Source of the DNA: Lapidilactobacillus bayanensis
GTDB taxonomy: Bacteria; Bacillota; Bacilli; Lactobacillales; Lactobacillaceae
DNA: 64,000 nucleotides
Direction: 5' to 3'
Assembly (NCBI RefSeq): GCF_003946695.1
Contig: NZ_RHOX01000008.1
Span: 1-64,000 of the forward strand
This document shows, piece by piece, positions 16,768-25,414 of this stretch. The translations under genes were made by a program, and so were the position numbers. Numbering within the stretch: the first letter of the stretch is position 1; each line of letters starts with the position of its first letter. The notes under the pieces were generated by a model. It had not been told where the DNA came from. It saw nothing but the letters and a program-made list of their open reading frames with translations, and ran no database searches.

Positions 16768-18024
16768 ATGACTTATTCTGAAGAAATGTTGCAGGCGCTA
16801 GATGATCAAGATTTAGATGAAGCAAAGAAAAAATTTGCCGCGGCATTGCGGCATGATGACGATGAAACTTTATTTAGTTTAGCCGAGGAATTACAAGCGC
16901 TGGGTTTCAATAATCAAGCACGGCGAATTGCTGATAAATTGTTGGTGAAATATCCTGATGCGGATGATGTGCGCTTGATTTTAGCGGAGCTTGCGATTAG
17001 CGATGACAAAACGGATGATGCCTTATTGCAGTTGGATCAAATTTCTCAGGATTCTGAAGTTTATCCGCAAAGTTTGCTGACTGCGGCTGACCTTTACCAA
17101 TCGTTAAATTTACCAGAAGTTAGCGAGCAAAAATTGTTAGAAGCAAAGACATTATTGCCCGATGAGCCAGTGGTTGATTTTGCTTTGGGTGAATTGTATT
17201 TGAGTCTCGGTCGTTATCAAGAGGCATTACCCTATTTTGAAAGTTTAAGTGAAGCCGGCGTTGATTATTTAGCCCAAGTTTCAATTCAGCAACGTTTAGC
17301 TCAATGTCTTTCAGGTTTAGGTCAATATGAAGAGGCAATTGCCATTGATGAGAAGTTGACCGCAACGCTTGCGACTGACGAACAACTTTTTGAATTGGGT
17401 GTGTTGTATCAACAAGTTCACAATGATGAAAAGGCAGTTCAAACGTTGACGCGTTTGCAACAACAAAATTCTGATTATAGTGCGCTTTATCGGCCACTAG
17501 TGCAAAGTCAATCTGAATTGGGCCGTTACGAACAAGCTTTGCAAACGGCGCAAGTAGGGTTAGGTTATGACGAATTTAATTTGGAATTATATCGTCTGGG
17601 CGCGAAAGCAGCTGCCAAGGTTGGTGCCAAGCATCAAGTTGAGCACTTGCTTAAAAATGGCCTGGAAATCGATCCAGAGGCGCAACCGCTGCGTTTAATG
17701 TTGGGTGAGTACTATTTACAGGCTGGGCGTGATCAAGAGAGTGTGGCGTTGTTAGCGCCAATTGCTGAACAAGAAGATGAAGCAGATCCGCAAGTGAATT
17801 GGGAATTAGCGCAAGCCTATGATCAACTGGATGATGTTGAACAAGCACGAGAGAATTATTTTATCGCATATCCTAATTTAAAAGATAATCCACAGTTCAT
17901 GAAGCAAATGGTACTTTTCCTACAAGCACAAGGTTTGTCAGATGAATTAAAGTTAGCCTTGCAACAATATTTGAAATTAGTGCCGGAAGATGATGAATTT
18001 CAGGATCTCTTATTAAATCTGTGA
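16768..18024 (+). CDS. Tetratricopeptide-repeat protein, YpiA-like
   Basis: This is a 418-residue, acidic, soluble protein built almost entirely of degenerate TPR units (for example FALGELYLSLGRYQEALPYFE and QLFELGVLYQQVHNDEKAVQ). TPR arrays are protein-interaction scaffolds; no catalytic motif is present. Size and position before cca-region genes suggest the YpiA family of Firmicutes, whose role is not established. Start ATG 16768 has GTGGGGT upstream. The downstream neighbour yitT is convergent. Confidence 0.82.
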   Translation: MTYSEEMLQALDDQDLDEAKKKFAAALRHDDDETLFSLAEELQALGFNNQARRIADKLLVKYPDADDVRLILAELAISDDKTDDALLQLDQISQDSEVYPQSLLTAADLYQSLNLPEVSEQKLLEAKTLLPDEPVVDFALGELYLSLGRYQEALPYFESLSEAGVDYLAQVSIQQRLAQCLSGLGQYEEAIAIDEKLTATLATDEQLFELGVLYQQVHNDEKAVQTLTRLQQQNSDYSALYRPLVQSQSELGRYEQALQTAQVGLGYDEFNLELYRLGAKAAAKVGAKHQVEHLLKNGLEIDPEAQPLRLMLGEYYLQAGRDQESVALLAPIAEQEDEADPQVNWELAQAYDQLDDVEQARENYFIAYPNLKDNPQFMKQMVLFLQAQGLSDELKLALQQYLKLVPEDDEFQDLLLNL

Positions 18025-18063
18025 GGGCGCAACGCTTGATGTAACATCTTTTCGTTTTTCGAC

Positions 18064-18095
18064 AATGAAAAAGGAATCGAGCTTTTCCCGATTCC
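18064..18095 (-). terminator. Intrinsic terminator of the yitT-like gene
   Basis: On the minus strand the stem GGAATCG / CGATTCC is followed by TTTTTC. The plus strand lacks a T run, so it mainly serves the minus-strand gene. Confidence 0.7.
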
Positions 18096-18102
18096 GTCAT
18101 AG

Positions 18103-19023
18103 TTATTTCTTATTGGTGTGTAGGGCTAGCAAATTACGAGTTGGCTTACGTAAATAGGTAAAGCCTTCACCGACAGCTTCATGGACGTCAATGATTGAGA
18201 CAAAGGCGTGCGGATCAAGATGCATGATGATCTTCTTAGCTTGCACAACTTCATTAGGCGCAACCACACAGTAAACAATCGGCCGACTATCGTGTTGATA
18301 GCCACCTTCAGCACTTAAAAACGTTGCGCCGCGTTCCAATTCGTCCATTAACGATTGCGCAATTTCCTCATGTTGCTCGCTAATAATCAGCAAACCTTTG
18401 GCAGAGTAACTACCATCTTGAGTGGCATCCACAATCCTGGAGAAGACAAATGAAGAGAGCAACGTGTACATCATGTGTTCAATATCTAAATAGGTGAGTG
18501 ACGTTAGTAGCACGATCACGTCAATTGCCAGTAAAGTTCGACCCATGGGAATACCGCGCTCCAACTCAAGGATGCGGGCAATTACATCACTACCACCAGT
18601 AGTTCCACCGAACCGATAGATTAAACCAGAGCCAAAGCCGCCAAAAATTCCGGCTAACACACCAGCAATAAATAAATCGTGGTGCAAATTGATATTAGGG
18701 ATAAAACTAACGCGTTGCCAGATCCACAGTGAACCTGATAAGGCTAAAGTCCCATATATGGTGTAGATCATTCCCTTACGGCCCAAAAAATGATAGCCTA
18801 GAATAATAAGCGGAATGTTTAAAAAGATTGTTGAGTAGGCCGGATCTAAATGCCACCACGCTCGTAAAATTAAGGTAACACCGGTCATGCCACCTTCTGC
18901 TAAGTCATTTTTGATATTAATCGCAACTAAACCGAAACCATAGATTAAGGCACCGAGTGTGATCATGATAAATTCGCGGATCGTCGTTTTCCAATCCACG
19001 CTCTTCCAATTAACGTTTGTCAT
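18103..19023 (-). CDS. YitT-family membrane protein (DUF161 and DUF2179)
   Basis: A 306-residue protein with five to six membrane helices (about 17-200) and a C-terminal cytoplasmic DUF2179 domain (about 215-290, SYSAKGLLIISEQHEEIAQSLMDELERGATFL). Signature segments include AEGGMTGVTLIL and FGGTTGGSDVIARI. The YitT family is broadly conserved in Firmicutes but has no agreed substrate. It is a single gene between two plus-strand genes, with its own terminator. Start ATG at 19023 has AAGGAGT upstream on the minus strand. Confidence 0.88.
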   Translation of the reverse strand: MTNVNWKSVDWKTTIREFIMITLGALIYGFGLVAINIKNDLAEGGMTGVTLILRAWWHLDPAYSTIFLNIPLIILGYHFLGRKGMIYTIYGTLALSGSLWIWQRVSFIPNINLHHDLFIAGVLAGIFGGFGSGLIYRFGGTTGGSDVIARILELERGIPMGRTLLAIDVIVLLTSLTYLDIEHMMYTLLSSFVFSRIVDATQDGSYSAKGLLIISEQHEEIAQSLMDELERGATFLSAEGGYQHDSRPIVYCVVAPNEVVQAKKIIMHLDPHAFVSIIDVHEAVGEGFTYLRKPTRNLLALHTNKK

Positions 19024-19203
19024 TTGTCATACTCCTTACTTGGATATTTTGCTTGACCAGAAAATCTGGTGACCGTTTTGAAACATTGTCCCATCTGACA
19101 AGATATGTATGGATTAAAATTGCATCAGATTAATTACCGTTTTACAATTAAAGAAATGATTGCATCAAAAGATTAACAGAATTAACTGAGGACAGGTGTC
19201 AAC

Positions 19204-20412
19204 ATGTATTTAACGAATTTTCCTAATGAATTTCAACGGGCACTTCCTATTTTACAACAAATTGAGGCTCACGGATATGAGGCTTATTTCGTTGGTGGTT
19301 CTGTTCGTGATACCTTGTTGGGAAAAAGTATTGCAGATGTTGACATTGCCACCAGCGCCTTTCCTGCTGAAATTAAAGAAATCTTTCCCAAGACGATTGA
19401 TACCGGCATCAAACATGGCACCGTCACTGTGATGGTTCAGGGAATTGGGTATGAAGTGACAACTTTTCGAACCGAATCAGGTTATCAAGATTTTCGCCGC
19501 CCGGACCATGTTACGTTTGTCCGTTCACTGCGCCAAGATTTACAACGTCGGGATTTCACCATCAATGCCTTGGCCGTTCGTGCTGATGGTCTCATCATTG
19601 ATGAATATCAAGGCCTCGCTGATTTAGCAGCGAAAAGAATTCGTGCAGTTGGCAATGCAGACGAACGTTTCCATGAAGATGCTTTACGGATGATGCGCGC
19701 TGTCCGTTTTGCAAGTCAATTAGGATTTGAGATTACGACTGACACTTATGTCAGCTTACTACATAATGCTGAGCTTTTGCAAAAGATTGCCGTTGAACGC
19801 ATTCACACTGAGTTTGAAAAGATGATGGTGGGTGCGAACTGGCTGATTGGCTGGAAATTATTTGTCGCAACGAATCTCATTAAAAACACGCCTTTTTTCC
19901 AAGATCATCTACAAGACGATTATCCTAATTTCACAGCGGTCACCCAGCCATTAATGGATGAGGCGGCCGTCTGGACACTTCTAGGTGAGGGCTTTAACTT
20001 TACCCTCAATGAGCAGCGGCAGCTCTTACACAGCTGGAAATCAGCCAATAAGGTGATTGCAGATAGTCAGCACACTTTAGCCTTCAGTCGTTTGCTACAG
20101 AAACATGCAAGTCCAACTGCTTGGGAAATTTATCAAGTTGACGCGACAATCATCGAACGCTTAGCAACCATTTGGCCGATATTAAAGTTACAGGCTGATT
20201 TCACCGGCTTAGCAATTCAATATCAGAATTTACCCATTAAAAATCGGCATGAACTTGCGCTTAATGGTCAAGTCTTAATCGCAGAATTAGGAATCAAACC
20301 CGGACCTGCGATTGGTTACTGGTTAGATCGTGTTGAGCAAGCGGTTGTCATGGGTAAAGTTGGCAATGAGACTGGCCAATTGTTAAACTGGATTAAAGCA
20401 CAAAATCAATAG
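19204..20412 (+). CDS. cca: CCA tRNA nucleotidyltransferase
   Basis: This enzyme adds or repairs the 3' CCA of tRNA using CTP and ATP, without a template. The 402-residue protein is a class II nucleotidyltransferase: the GGSVRDTLLG motif, then catalytic Asp45 and Asp47 (ADVDIAT), RRDFTINALAV, and the base-selecting EDALRMMRAVRFASQLGF segment. Start ATG 19204 has GAGGACAGG upstream. thyA begins 15 bases after the stop, so cca-thyA-dfrA probably share a transcript. Confidence 0.96.
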   Translation: MYLTNFPNEFQRALPILQQIEAHGYEAYFVGGSVRDTLLGKSIADVDIATSAFPAEIKEIFPKTIDTGIKHGTVTVMVQGIGYEVTTFRTESGYQDFRRPDHVTFVRSLRQDLQRRDFTINALAVRADGLIIDEYQGLADLAAKRIRAVGNADERFHEDALRMMRAVRFASQLGFEITTDTYVSLLHNAELLQKIAVERIHTEFEKMMVGANWLIGWKLFVATNLIKNTPFFQDHLQDDYPNFTAVTQPLMDEAAVWTLLGEGFNFTLNEQRQLLHSWKSANKVIADSQHTLAFSRLLQKHASPTAWEIYQVDATIIERLATIWPILKLQADFTGLAIQYQNLPIKNRHELALNGQVLIAELGIKPGPAIGYWLDRVEQAVVMGKVGNETGQLLNWIKAQNQ

Positions 20413-20427
20413 AAGGTGGGCGCAATC

Positions 20428-21387
20428 GTGAATCCTAATGAAGAGAAATATTTACAATTTGCTCGAACGGTTCTAACAGAAGGGCATTATAAAGGCGATC
20501 GGACGAATACCGGCACTTACAGTATTTTTGGTTACCAAATTCATTTCGATTTACAGGCCGGATTTCCTATTTTGACCACTAAAAAAGTGCCCTTTGGGTT
20601 GATTAAAAGCGAATTATTGTGGTTCTTGAAAGGAGACACCAATATTCGTTATTTGTTACAACATAAAAACCATATTTGGGATGAATGGGCTTTTGAGCAT
20701 TATGTTAAAAGTTCGGCCTACCATGGTCCTGACATGACTGATTTTGCACATCGCGCTTTAAAAGATGCTGAATTTGCTAAGGCTTATCAAGAACAACATC
20801 AATTATTCTGTCAGCAGATTTTAACTGATGCGGATTTTGCTGCTCAATATGGCGAACTGGGGCCGATTTATGGTCGGCAATGGCGGGCTTGGCAAACTAG
20901 TCGCGGCGATACAATTGATCAGTTAGCGGCTGTCGTGCAACAAATTAAAACCAATCCCGATTCACGGCGGCTGATTGTCAGTGCTTGGAATCCTGAAGAT
21001 GTGCCGAGTATGGCTTTACCACCATGCCACACGTTGTTTCAATTCTATGTTAATGATGGTAAATTATCCTTGCAGCTGTATCAACGCAGCGCCGATATCT
21101 TTTTGGGTGTTCCTTTTAACATCGCCAGCTACGCGTTACTAACGCATTTAGTCGCGCATCAAACTGGTTTAGAAGTCGGCGAGTTCGTGCATACTTTTGG
21201 CGATGCCCATATTTACCAAAATCATGTCCAGCAAATTGAAACGCAATTGCAACGGACACCCACGGCAGCACCAACTTTGTGGTTAACCGATGAAATTAAA
21301 CCAGACTTAGCTGATTACACCATGAAAGACATGAAATTGTTAGATTACAATCCGGCCGCGGCAATTTCTGCACCTGTGGCCGTTTAG
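20428..21387 (+). CDS. thyA: Thymidylate synthase ThyA
   Basis: ThyA methylates dUMP to dTMP with methylene-tetrahydrofolate, yielding dihydrofolate. The 319-residue protein has the [11 protein letters not shown] start, nucleophile Cys200 ([13 protein letters not shown]) and [20 protein letters not shown]. It carries the roughly 50-residue insertion before WRAW seen in the Lactobacillus casei enzyme. GTG 20428 is preferred because AAGGTGG at 20413-20419 is well placed; the GTG at 20416 would overlap it. dfrA follows and recycles its product. Confidence 0.97.
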   Translation: MNPNEEKYLQFARTVLTEGHYKGDRTNTGTYSIFGYQIHFDLQAGFPILTTKKVPFGLIKSELLWFLKGDTNIRYLLQHKNHIWDEWAFEHYVKSSAYHGPDMTDFAHRALKDAEFAKAYQEQHQLFCQQILTDADFAAQYGELGPIYGRQWRAWQTSRGDTIDQLAAVVQQIKTNPDSRRLIVSAWNPEDVPSMALPPCHTLFQFYVNDGKLSLQLYQRSADIFLGVPFNIASYALLTHLVAHQTGLEVGEFVHTFGDAHIYQNHVQQIETQLQRTPTAAPTLWLTDEIKPDLADYTMKDMKLLDYNPAAAISAPVAV

Positions 21388-21397
21388 GAGTGATACA

Positions 21398-21901
21398 GTG
21401 TTAGCATTTATTTGGGCCGAAGATCAACAACACTTGATTGGTAATCAAGGTCAATTGCCCTGGCATTTACCAGCTGATTTACGGCATTTCCAACAGCTCA
21501 CAGTTGGTCAAACGATTATTATGGGGCGTAAAACTTATGACTCCTTTCCGAATGGTCCGCTGCCACGGCGTCAGAATTGGGTGTTAACGACGCAATCAGC
21601 CGCTAACTTTCCTATGGAGGTACGTATCTTTAATGACGTACAGCAGATTAGGGCGGCGATTGCCACTGCGCCGGAGCAGAATTATTTCATTATTGGTGGG
21701 GGTTCCTTATTTGAAGCATTTGCTGCAGAAGTTGACGTGTTATACCAAACGGCCATCAAAGCCACGTATCAAGGCGATGTTTATTTTCCTGAGTTAGCGT
21801 GGTCGGCTTTTGAGTTAGTACACCTACAAATTCATCCGGCGACTGCTGAAACACCAAAATTTAGTTTCAATGAGTATCGACGCCGTTCAAATGCCGATTA
21901 A
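21398..21901 (+). CDS. dfrA: Dihydrofolate reductase
   Basis: This NADPH-dependent enzyme regenerates tetrahydrofolate and is the trimethoprim target. The 167-residue protein shows IGNQGQLPWHLPADLRHF with the substrate-binding Asp27, the GRKTYDSFP cofactor segment and the IIGGGSLF glycine pair. The start is GTG 21398; its AGGAG overlaps the thyA stop, coupling the two. An inverted repeat CAACTAGTTT/AAACTAGTTG follows at about 21914-21937, but it has no T run. Confidence 0.96.
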   Translation: MLAFIWAEDQQHLIGNQGQLPWHLPADLRHFQQLTVGQTIIMGRKTYDSFPNGPLPRRQNWVLTTQSAANFPMEVRIFNDVQQIRAAIATAPEQNYFIIGGGSLFEAFAAEVDVLYQTAIKATYQGDVYFPELAWSAFELVHLQIHPATAETPKFSFNEYRRRSNAD

Positions 21902-21977
21902 GCAAGGAATAATGTTCAACTAGTTTTTGAAACTAGTTGAAATGATAATTAATTATTAGTAGGTTTATCCAATACCA

Positions 21978-21986
21978 TGTTATAAT
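21978..21986 (+). promoter_or_regulatory. Extended -10 promoter for degV
   Basis: TGTTATAAT is an extended -10 (TGn before TATAAT at 21981-21986). No good -35 is seen. It implies a leader of about 155 bases before the DegV start. Confidence 0.5.
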
Positions 21987-22147
21987 GTTAATGAACCGTT
22001 TTGGCTCATTAAGATTCAAGCTGTTAGTGGTTAAATTGTTGCGGTAGCCTTTGTCAATAGACATTTTAGTCGCACTGTATTACCATTATTTGCAATTAGG
22101 TTCATCATTTTGAATGATATTTTGATCGAATTTTGGAGGAACTATCC

Positions 22148-22996
22148 GTGACCAACACAATTAAGATTGTAACCGATTCATCAATTCAATTAACTGATGA
22201 AGAAATTAAAAAATATGAAATCCATGTGGTGCCATTGACGATCGTCATTGATAAGATGATCTATACTGATGGCGTTAATCTAACGCGCCCAGAATTTATG
22301 AGCAAGATGGCTGTTGCCAAGAATTTGCCGCAAACAAGTCAACCTTCAATCGGTACTTTTCTAGATTTATATGATGAATTATCGGCAGACGGCAGTGAAA
22401 TCATCTCAGTGCACATGTCTCATAGTTTGAGTGGGACCGTTAATGCCGCGCGTCAAGCAGCACAAATTTCCAAGGCTGCGGTGACGGTTGTTGACAGTGA
22501 ATATATTGACCGCGCGATGGCTTTCCAAGTTATTGAAGCGGCTAAATTGGCACAGGCTGGTAAGGATCGCGCTACTATTATTGCTGCGATGGAAAAGATC
22601 AAGACGCACACCAAGTTGTTCATGTCGGTTTCGAGTTTGAACAACTTAGTTAAGGGTGGCCGTTTAAGCCGTGTTTCTGGTTTGCTGTCTAACTTGTTGA
22701 ATATCAAAGTTGTTTTGAAATTTGAAAACAATTCTTTGGATCCCATTCATAAGGGACGTGGGGTCAAAACGATTAATAACTTCTATCATGACTTAATTGA
22801 ACAGATGAAAGAAACGGCGGCGCCAATTGTCGGCATTGGTATTTCCCATGCAGACGATTTAGGTTTAGCGACTAAGATCAAGGAACAATTAAATGCGATT
22901 TTTCCAGAGATTTCTATTTTAGTTGCACCAACTAGTCCCGTCGTCGCAACTCATTCTGGTGCTGGTGCATTAGCAGTCATGTTTTACACTGAATAA
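22148..22996 (+). CDS. DegV-family fatty-acid-binding protein
   Basis: The 282-residue protein has the DegV fold: IKIVTDSSIQLTDEEI at the N-terminus, the TSQPSIGTFLDLYDEL fatty-acid-binding segment, SLSGTVNAA, and the C-terminal SPVVATHSGAGALAVMF. Such proteins (FakB type) hold a fatty acid so that the FakA kinase can phosphorylate it for phospholipid synthesis. FakA is not in the window. Start GTG 22148 has GGAGGA 7 bases upstream, so the longer TTG frame is rejected. A second DegV gene lies at 58.2-59.1 kb. Confidence 0.9.
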   Translation: MTNTIKIVTDSSIQLTDEEIKKYEIHVVPLTIVIDKMIYTDGVNLTRPEFMSKMAVAKNLPQTSQPSIGTFLDLYDELSADGSEIISVHMSHSLSGTVNAARQAAQISKAAVTVVDSEYIDRAMAFQVIEAAKLAQAGKDRATIIAAMEKIKTHTKLFMSVSSLNNLVKGGRLSRVSGLLSNLLNIKVVLKFENNSLDPIHKGRGVKTINNFYHDLIEQMKETAAPIVGIGISHADDLGLATKIKEQLNAIFPEISILVAPTSPVVATHSGAGALAVMFYTE

Positions 22997-23022
22997 GTTA
23001 AGACTAGTAAATATTGTCGGTT

Positions 23023-23056
23023 GGGGAACTGGAACAAAGATGCCAGTTCCTTTTCA
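23023..23056 (+). terminator. Intrinsic terminator after degV
   Basis: The stem GGAACTGG / CCAGTTCC is followed by TTTTC, about 27 bases after the stop. Confidence 0.8.
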
Positions 23057-23110
23057 TTTAGGTTGTCGTGGAACTAAAGCTGAATTCGAATGTCGTCATA
23101 ATTCTGTTGT

Positions 23111-23370
23111 GCAAGCGCTGAATTGATGAGTGATTGAAGTACTTCTAATTTTTAGAAGCACAAATTTGCTGTTATGTCACATCATATCATCTCTTTTGTC
23201 AGTGCCAGAGGAAAATCGCGGTCAGCTGCGGAATTGTTGTTAGTGGTTTACCACTTACAACAAAGCTTGAGGTTGAGACGAATTGGTTTTGATTCGGCTC
23301 AAACCAAGCTCGCAGCGTTCCACCAGCGCATTTTCCGTAGGCACGAAGAAATTCAACATAATAGTTTTAG
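23111..23370. repeat. Family I structured repeat, copy E (module 1 side only)
   Basis: The copy starts inside the spacer side of module 2 (GCAAGCGCTGAATTGATGAG) and continues through the spacer and a complete module 1 to ATAGTTTTAG at 23361-23370. Its hairpin GTTGAGACGAATT...GATTCGGCTCAAAC differs from other copies but keeps pairing. Module 2 is lost. It lies between the degV terminator and the SGNH hydrolase gene. Confidence 0.8.
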
Positions 23371-23445
23371 GCCTAGAATTCAGTGCGGTTTTAGTTGTAC
23401 CATTTCGTAAATTTATATCAGAATTAATAAGAGTTGGGAATAACG

Positions 23446-24300
23446 TTGAAAAAATTATTGAAATTTATCCAAACATTTTTAATCGTCGCGGTTAGTGCGT
23501 TGGCGATTTTTATGATTTTAAATCTTGTCGTCAAAACGCCACGCTTTCAAAGAAGTACAGGTAGTAAGGTTAGTGTTGTCAAAAAAGTAGTCAAAAAACA
23601 AGTAACCTTAACGGCGATTGGCGATTCACTGACCTATGGTGTCGGCGATGCTACCAAAAATGGCGGTTACGTCCCCTTGATTAAAAAGGAATTAGAGTTG
23701 CAAGATGGTAACCAAGTAACCACTCATAATTTTGGGGTCAGTGGTGATACTTCAACTCAAATTCGCACGCGTATTTTAAAACAAAGAAAAGTTCAAGACG
23801 GTTTGGCCAATGCTGATTTGATTACGATGACAGTCGGTGCAAATGACTTGATGCATGAGTTGCGCAATAATATCAATAATGTTAGTGTCGCTAAAATTAA
23901 GACTGCCAGTAAAACTTATCAGCAAAATCTTACCAAATTAATCAAGACGATTCGTCAACACAACGCTAAGGCACCGATTGTGATTGCCAGTATTTATGAT
24001 CCGTTTTATGTGTACTTCCCGCAATTAACTGATTTGCAAACGGGCATGGCATGGTGGAATACGACCACACAAAATACAATCAAGCAATTTACTGATGTTT
24101 ATTATGTCGACATTGATTCGGTGATGACAAAGCCGAAAGGATCCATTTTGGCCAACAATAAGCAAAAGCAAGCAACGGTGAATCCTTATTTGTATACGAA
24201 GGACCATTTTCATCCGAATAATCGCGGCTATCAAGCAATCGCCAATCAACTTGTGACCAAGATCCAAGCCATTAAAACGCAGTGGCTCTACCAAAAATAA
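23446..24300 (+). CDS. SGNH/GDSL-family hydrolase, YpmR-like
   Basis: The protein of about 284 residues has an N-terminal signal anchor (about 5-28) and an extracellular SGNH domain. Block I is AIGDSLTYGVGD (Ser61), block II FGVSGDTS, block III VGANDL and block V DHFHPNNRGY with the Asp/His pair. These enzymes are serine esterases or lipases; the substrate is unknown. The start is uncertain: TTG 23446 or TTG 23434, both with a poor ribosome-binding site. The order with ypmS and yozE matches Bacillus ypmR-ypmS. Confidence 0.85.
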   Translation: MKKLLKFIQTFLIVAVSALAIFMILNLVVKTPRFQRSTGSKVSVVKKVVKKQVTLTAIGDSLTYGVGDATKNGGYVPLIKKELELQDGNQVTTHNFGVSGDTSTQIRTRILKQRKVQDGLANADLITMTVGANDLMHELRNNINNVSVAKIKTASKTYQQNLTKLIKTIRQHNAKAPIVIASIYDPFYVYFPQLTDLQTGMAWWNTTTQNTIKQFTDVYYVDIDSVMTKPKGSILANNKQKQATVNPYLYTKDHFHPNNRGYQAIANQLVTKIQAIKTQWLYQK

Positions 24301-24303
24301 GAA

Positions 24304-24542
24304 ATCATTATAAAAAGTGAGATAGGGCCATGTTTCAACTAGGCGAATTTTGCCCAAGTTGAATGGACACCGTCACGAACATCAAAGGTTACTTAGCAAA
24401 TCTTGCTAAGTAACCATCATTAAAGTGAGATAGGGCCATGTTTCAACTAGGCGAACTTTGCCTAAGTTGAATGGACACCGCCACGAACATCAGGAGTTTC
24501 TTAGCGGTTTTGGCTAAGTAACCATCATTAAAGTGAGATAGG
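24304..24542 (+). repeat. Family II 108-bp tandem repeat, locus 2
   Basis: GATAGG anchors at 24321, 24429 and 24537 show the same exact 108-bp period as at 6.85 kb. Two units carry the TTCAACTAGGCGAA hairpin and the GTCACGAACATC or GCCACGAACATC segment. The inter-unit hairpin is GGTTACTTAGC/GCTAAGTAACC here, in place of TTTCTTAG/CTAAGAAA at locus 1. The last unit is cut after GTGAGATAGG, which then serves as the ribosome-binding site of ypmS. Confidence 0.88.
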
Positions 24543-24551
24543 AAGTTAATT

Positions 24552-25163
24552 ATGACAGACACACCGAAACGTCCGGTCAAGAAATCTGCAACCGTTAATA
24601 TTTGGAAATGGTTGTTTTTAATTTTATTGGGTTTAATGTTGGGAACGGGCATTTTTTTAGGCACGAAATTATTTGTTGAGCCAACGCCGACAACCACGGC
24701 TAAGACGGTTTCTCGTAGTGATGAACCGGTTTTTAGTGTGGAAATGACCAAAAGTCAAGTTAATCGAATTGTGGCATTTTATTTAAAGAATTATCTTAAG
24801 GACAATGATCAGAAGTACCAATTTAAATTGACGGATCAAGCTGTTTTAACCGGTCAATTTAAGTTTTTAGGTGCTAAGATTCCCTTTACCCTAAACTTTG
24901 AGCCTTATGTTTTAGAAAACGGCGATGTTCAATTAAAGGCTAAACAGTTGGCTATTGGTGCGTTGCCTGTGCCAGTCAGTACGGTGTTAAGTTTCGTTGG
25001 CAATGACTATAATTTACCTAAGTGGGTGACACTGAGCAGTAAGCAAGAAACTGTCACCATTCATCTCAGCCAATATCGAACGGATAACGGGATGAGTTTT
25101 AAGGCCGACCATATTGACCTTGATAATGATAAAATTGATTTTAGTGCGTTTATATCAAATTAA
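24552..25163 (+). CDS. YpmS-like membrane-anchored protein (DUF2140)
   Basis: A 203-residue protein with a cytoplasmic start, one membrane helix (about 15-37, [20 protein letters not shown]) and an extracellular domain rich in beta strands, matching the DUF2140/YpmS family. Its function is unknown, and the domain has no catalytic residues that I can identify. The ribosome-binding site GATAGGAAG comes from the preceding family II repeat. It runs with yozE and ctpA in one direction with short gaps, suggesting a cell-envelope operon. Confidence 0.82.
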   Translation: MTDTPKRPVKKSATVNIWKWLFLILLGLMLGTGIFLGTKLFVEPTPTTTAKTVSRSDEPVFSVEMTKSQVNRIVAFYLKNYLKDNDQKYQFKLTDQAVLTGQFKFLGAKIPFTLNFEPYVLENGDVQLKAKQLAIGALPVPVSTVLSFVGNDYNLPKWVTLSSKQETVTIHLSQYRTDNGMSFKADHIDLDNDKIDFSAFISN

Positions 25164-25174
25164 GAGGTGACATT

Positions 25175-25402
25175 ATGGAATTACGTCGTTCGTTTTATCA
25201 ATTTCTAATGACGCTTAGGAATCCTAATAGTCATGATGAAGTTGCTGAATTTGCGAATAATGCCTTTTATGACCATAGTTTTCCTAAGCAAGATAAGAAT
25301 TATGATCAGCTTTCTCGTTATTTAGAATTAAATGGCGGTTATTTGGCGAGCATGACGATTTTTGATCAAGCGTATCAATTGTATCTTGATAGTGAAGCAT
25401 AA
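25175..25402 (+). CDS. yozE: YozE-family SAM-like small protein
   Basis: This 75-residue protein matches the YozE (DUF1250) family, which has a sterile-alpha-motif-like helical fold: [14 protein letters not shown] at the start, [13 protein letters not shown] and YLELNGGY in the middle. The function is unknown and no enzyme motif is present. Start ATG 25175 has GAGGTGA upstream. It lies 11 bases after ypmS and 12 before ctpA. Confidence 0.88.
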   Translation: MELRRSFYQFLMTLRNPNSHDEVAEFANNAFYDHSFPKQDKNYDQLSRYLELNGGYLASMTIFDQAYQLYLDSEA

Positions 25403-25414
25403 TGGAGGATCAAA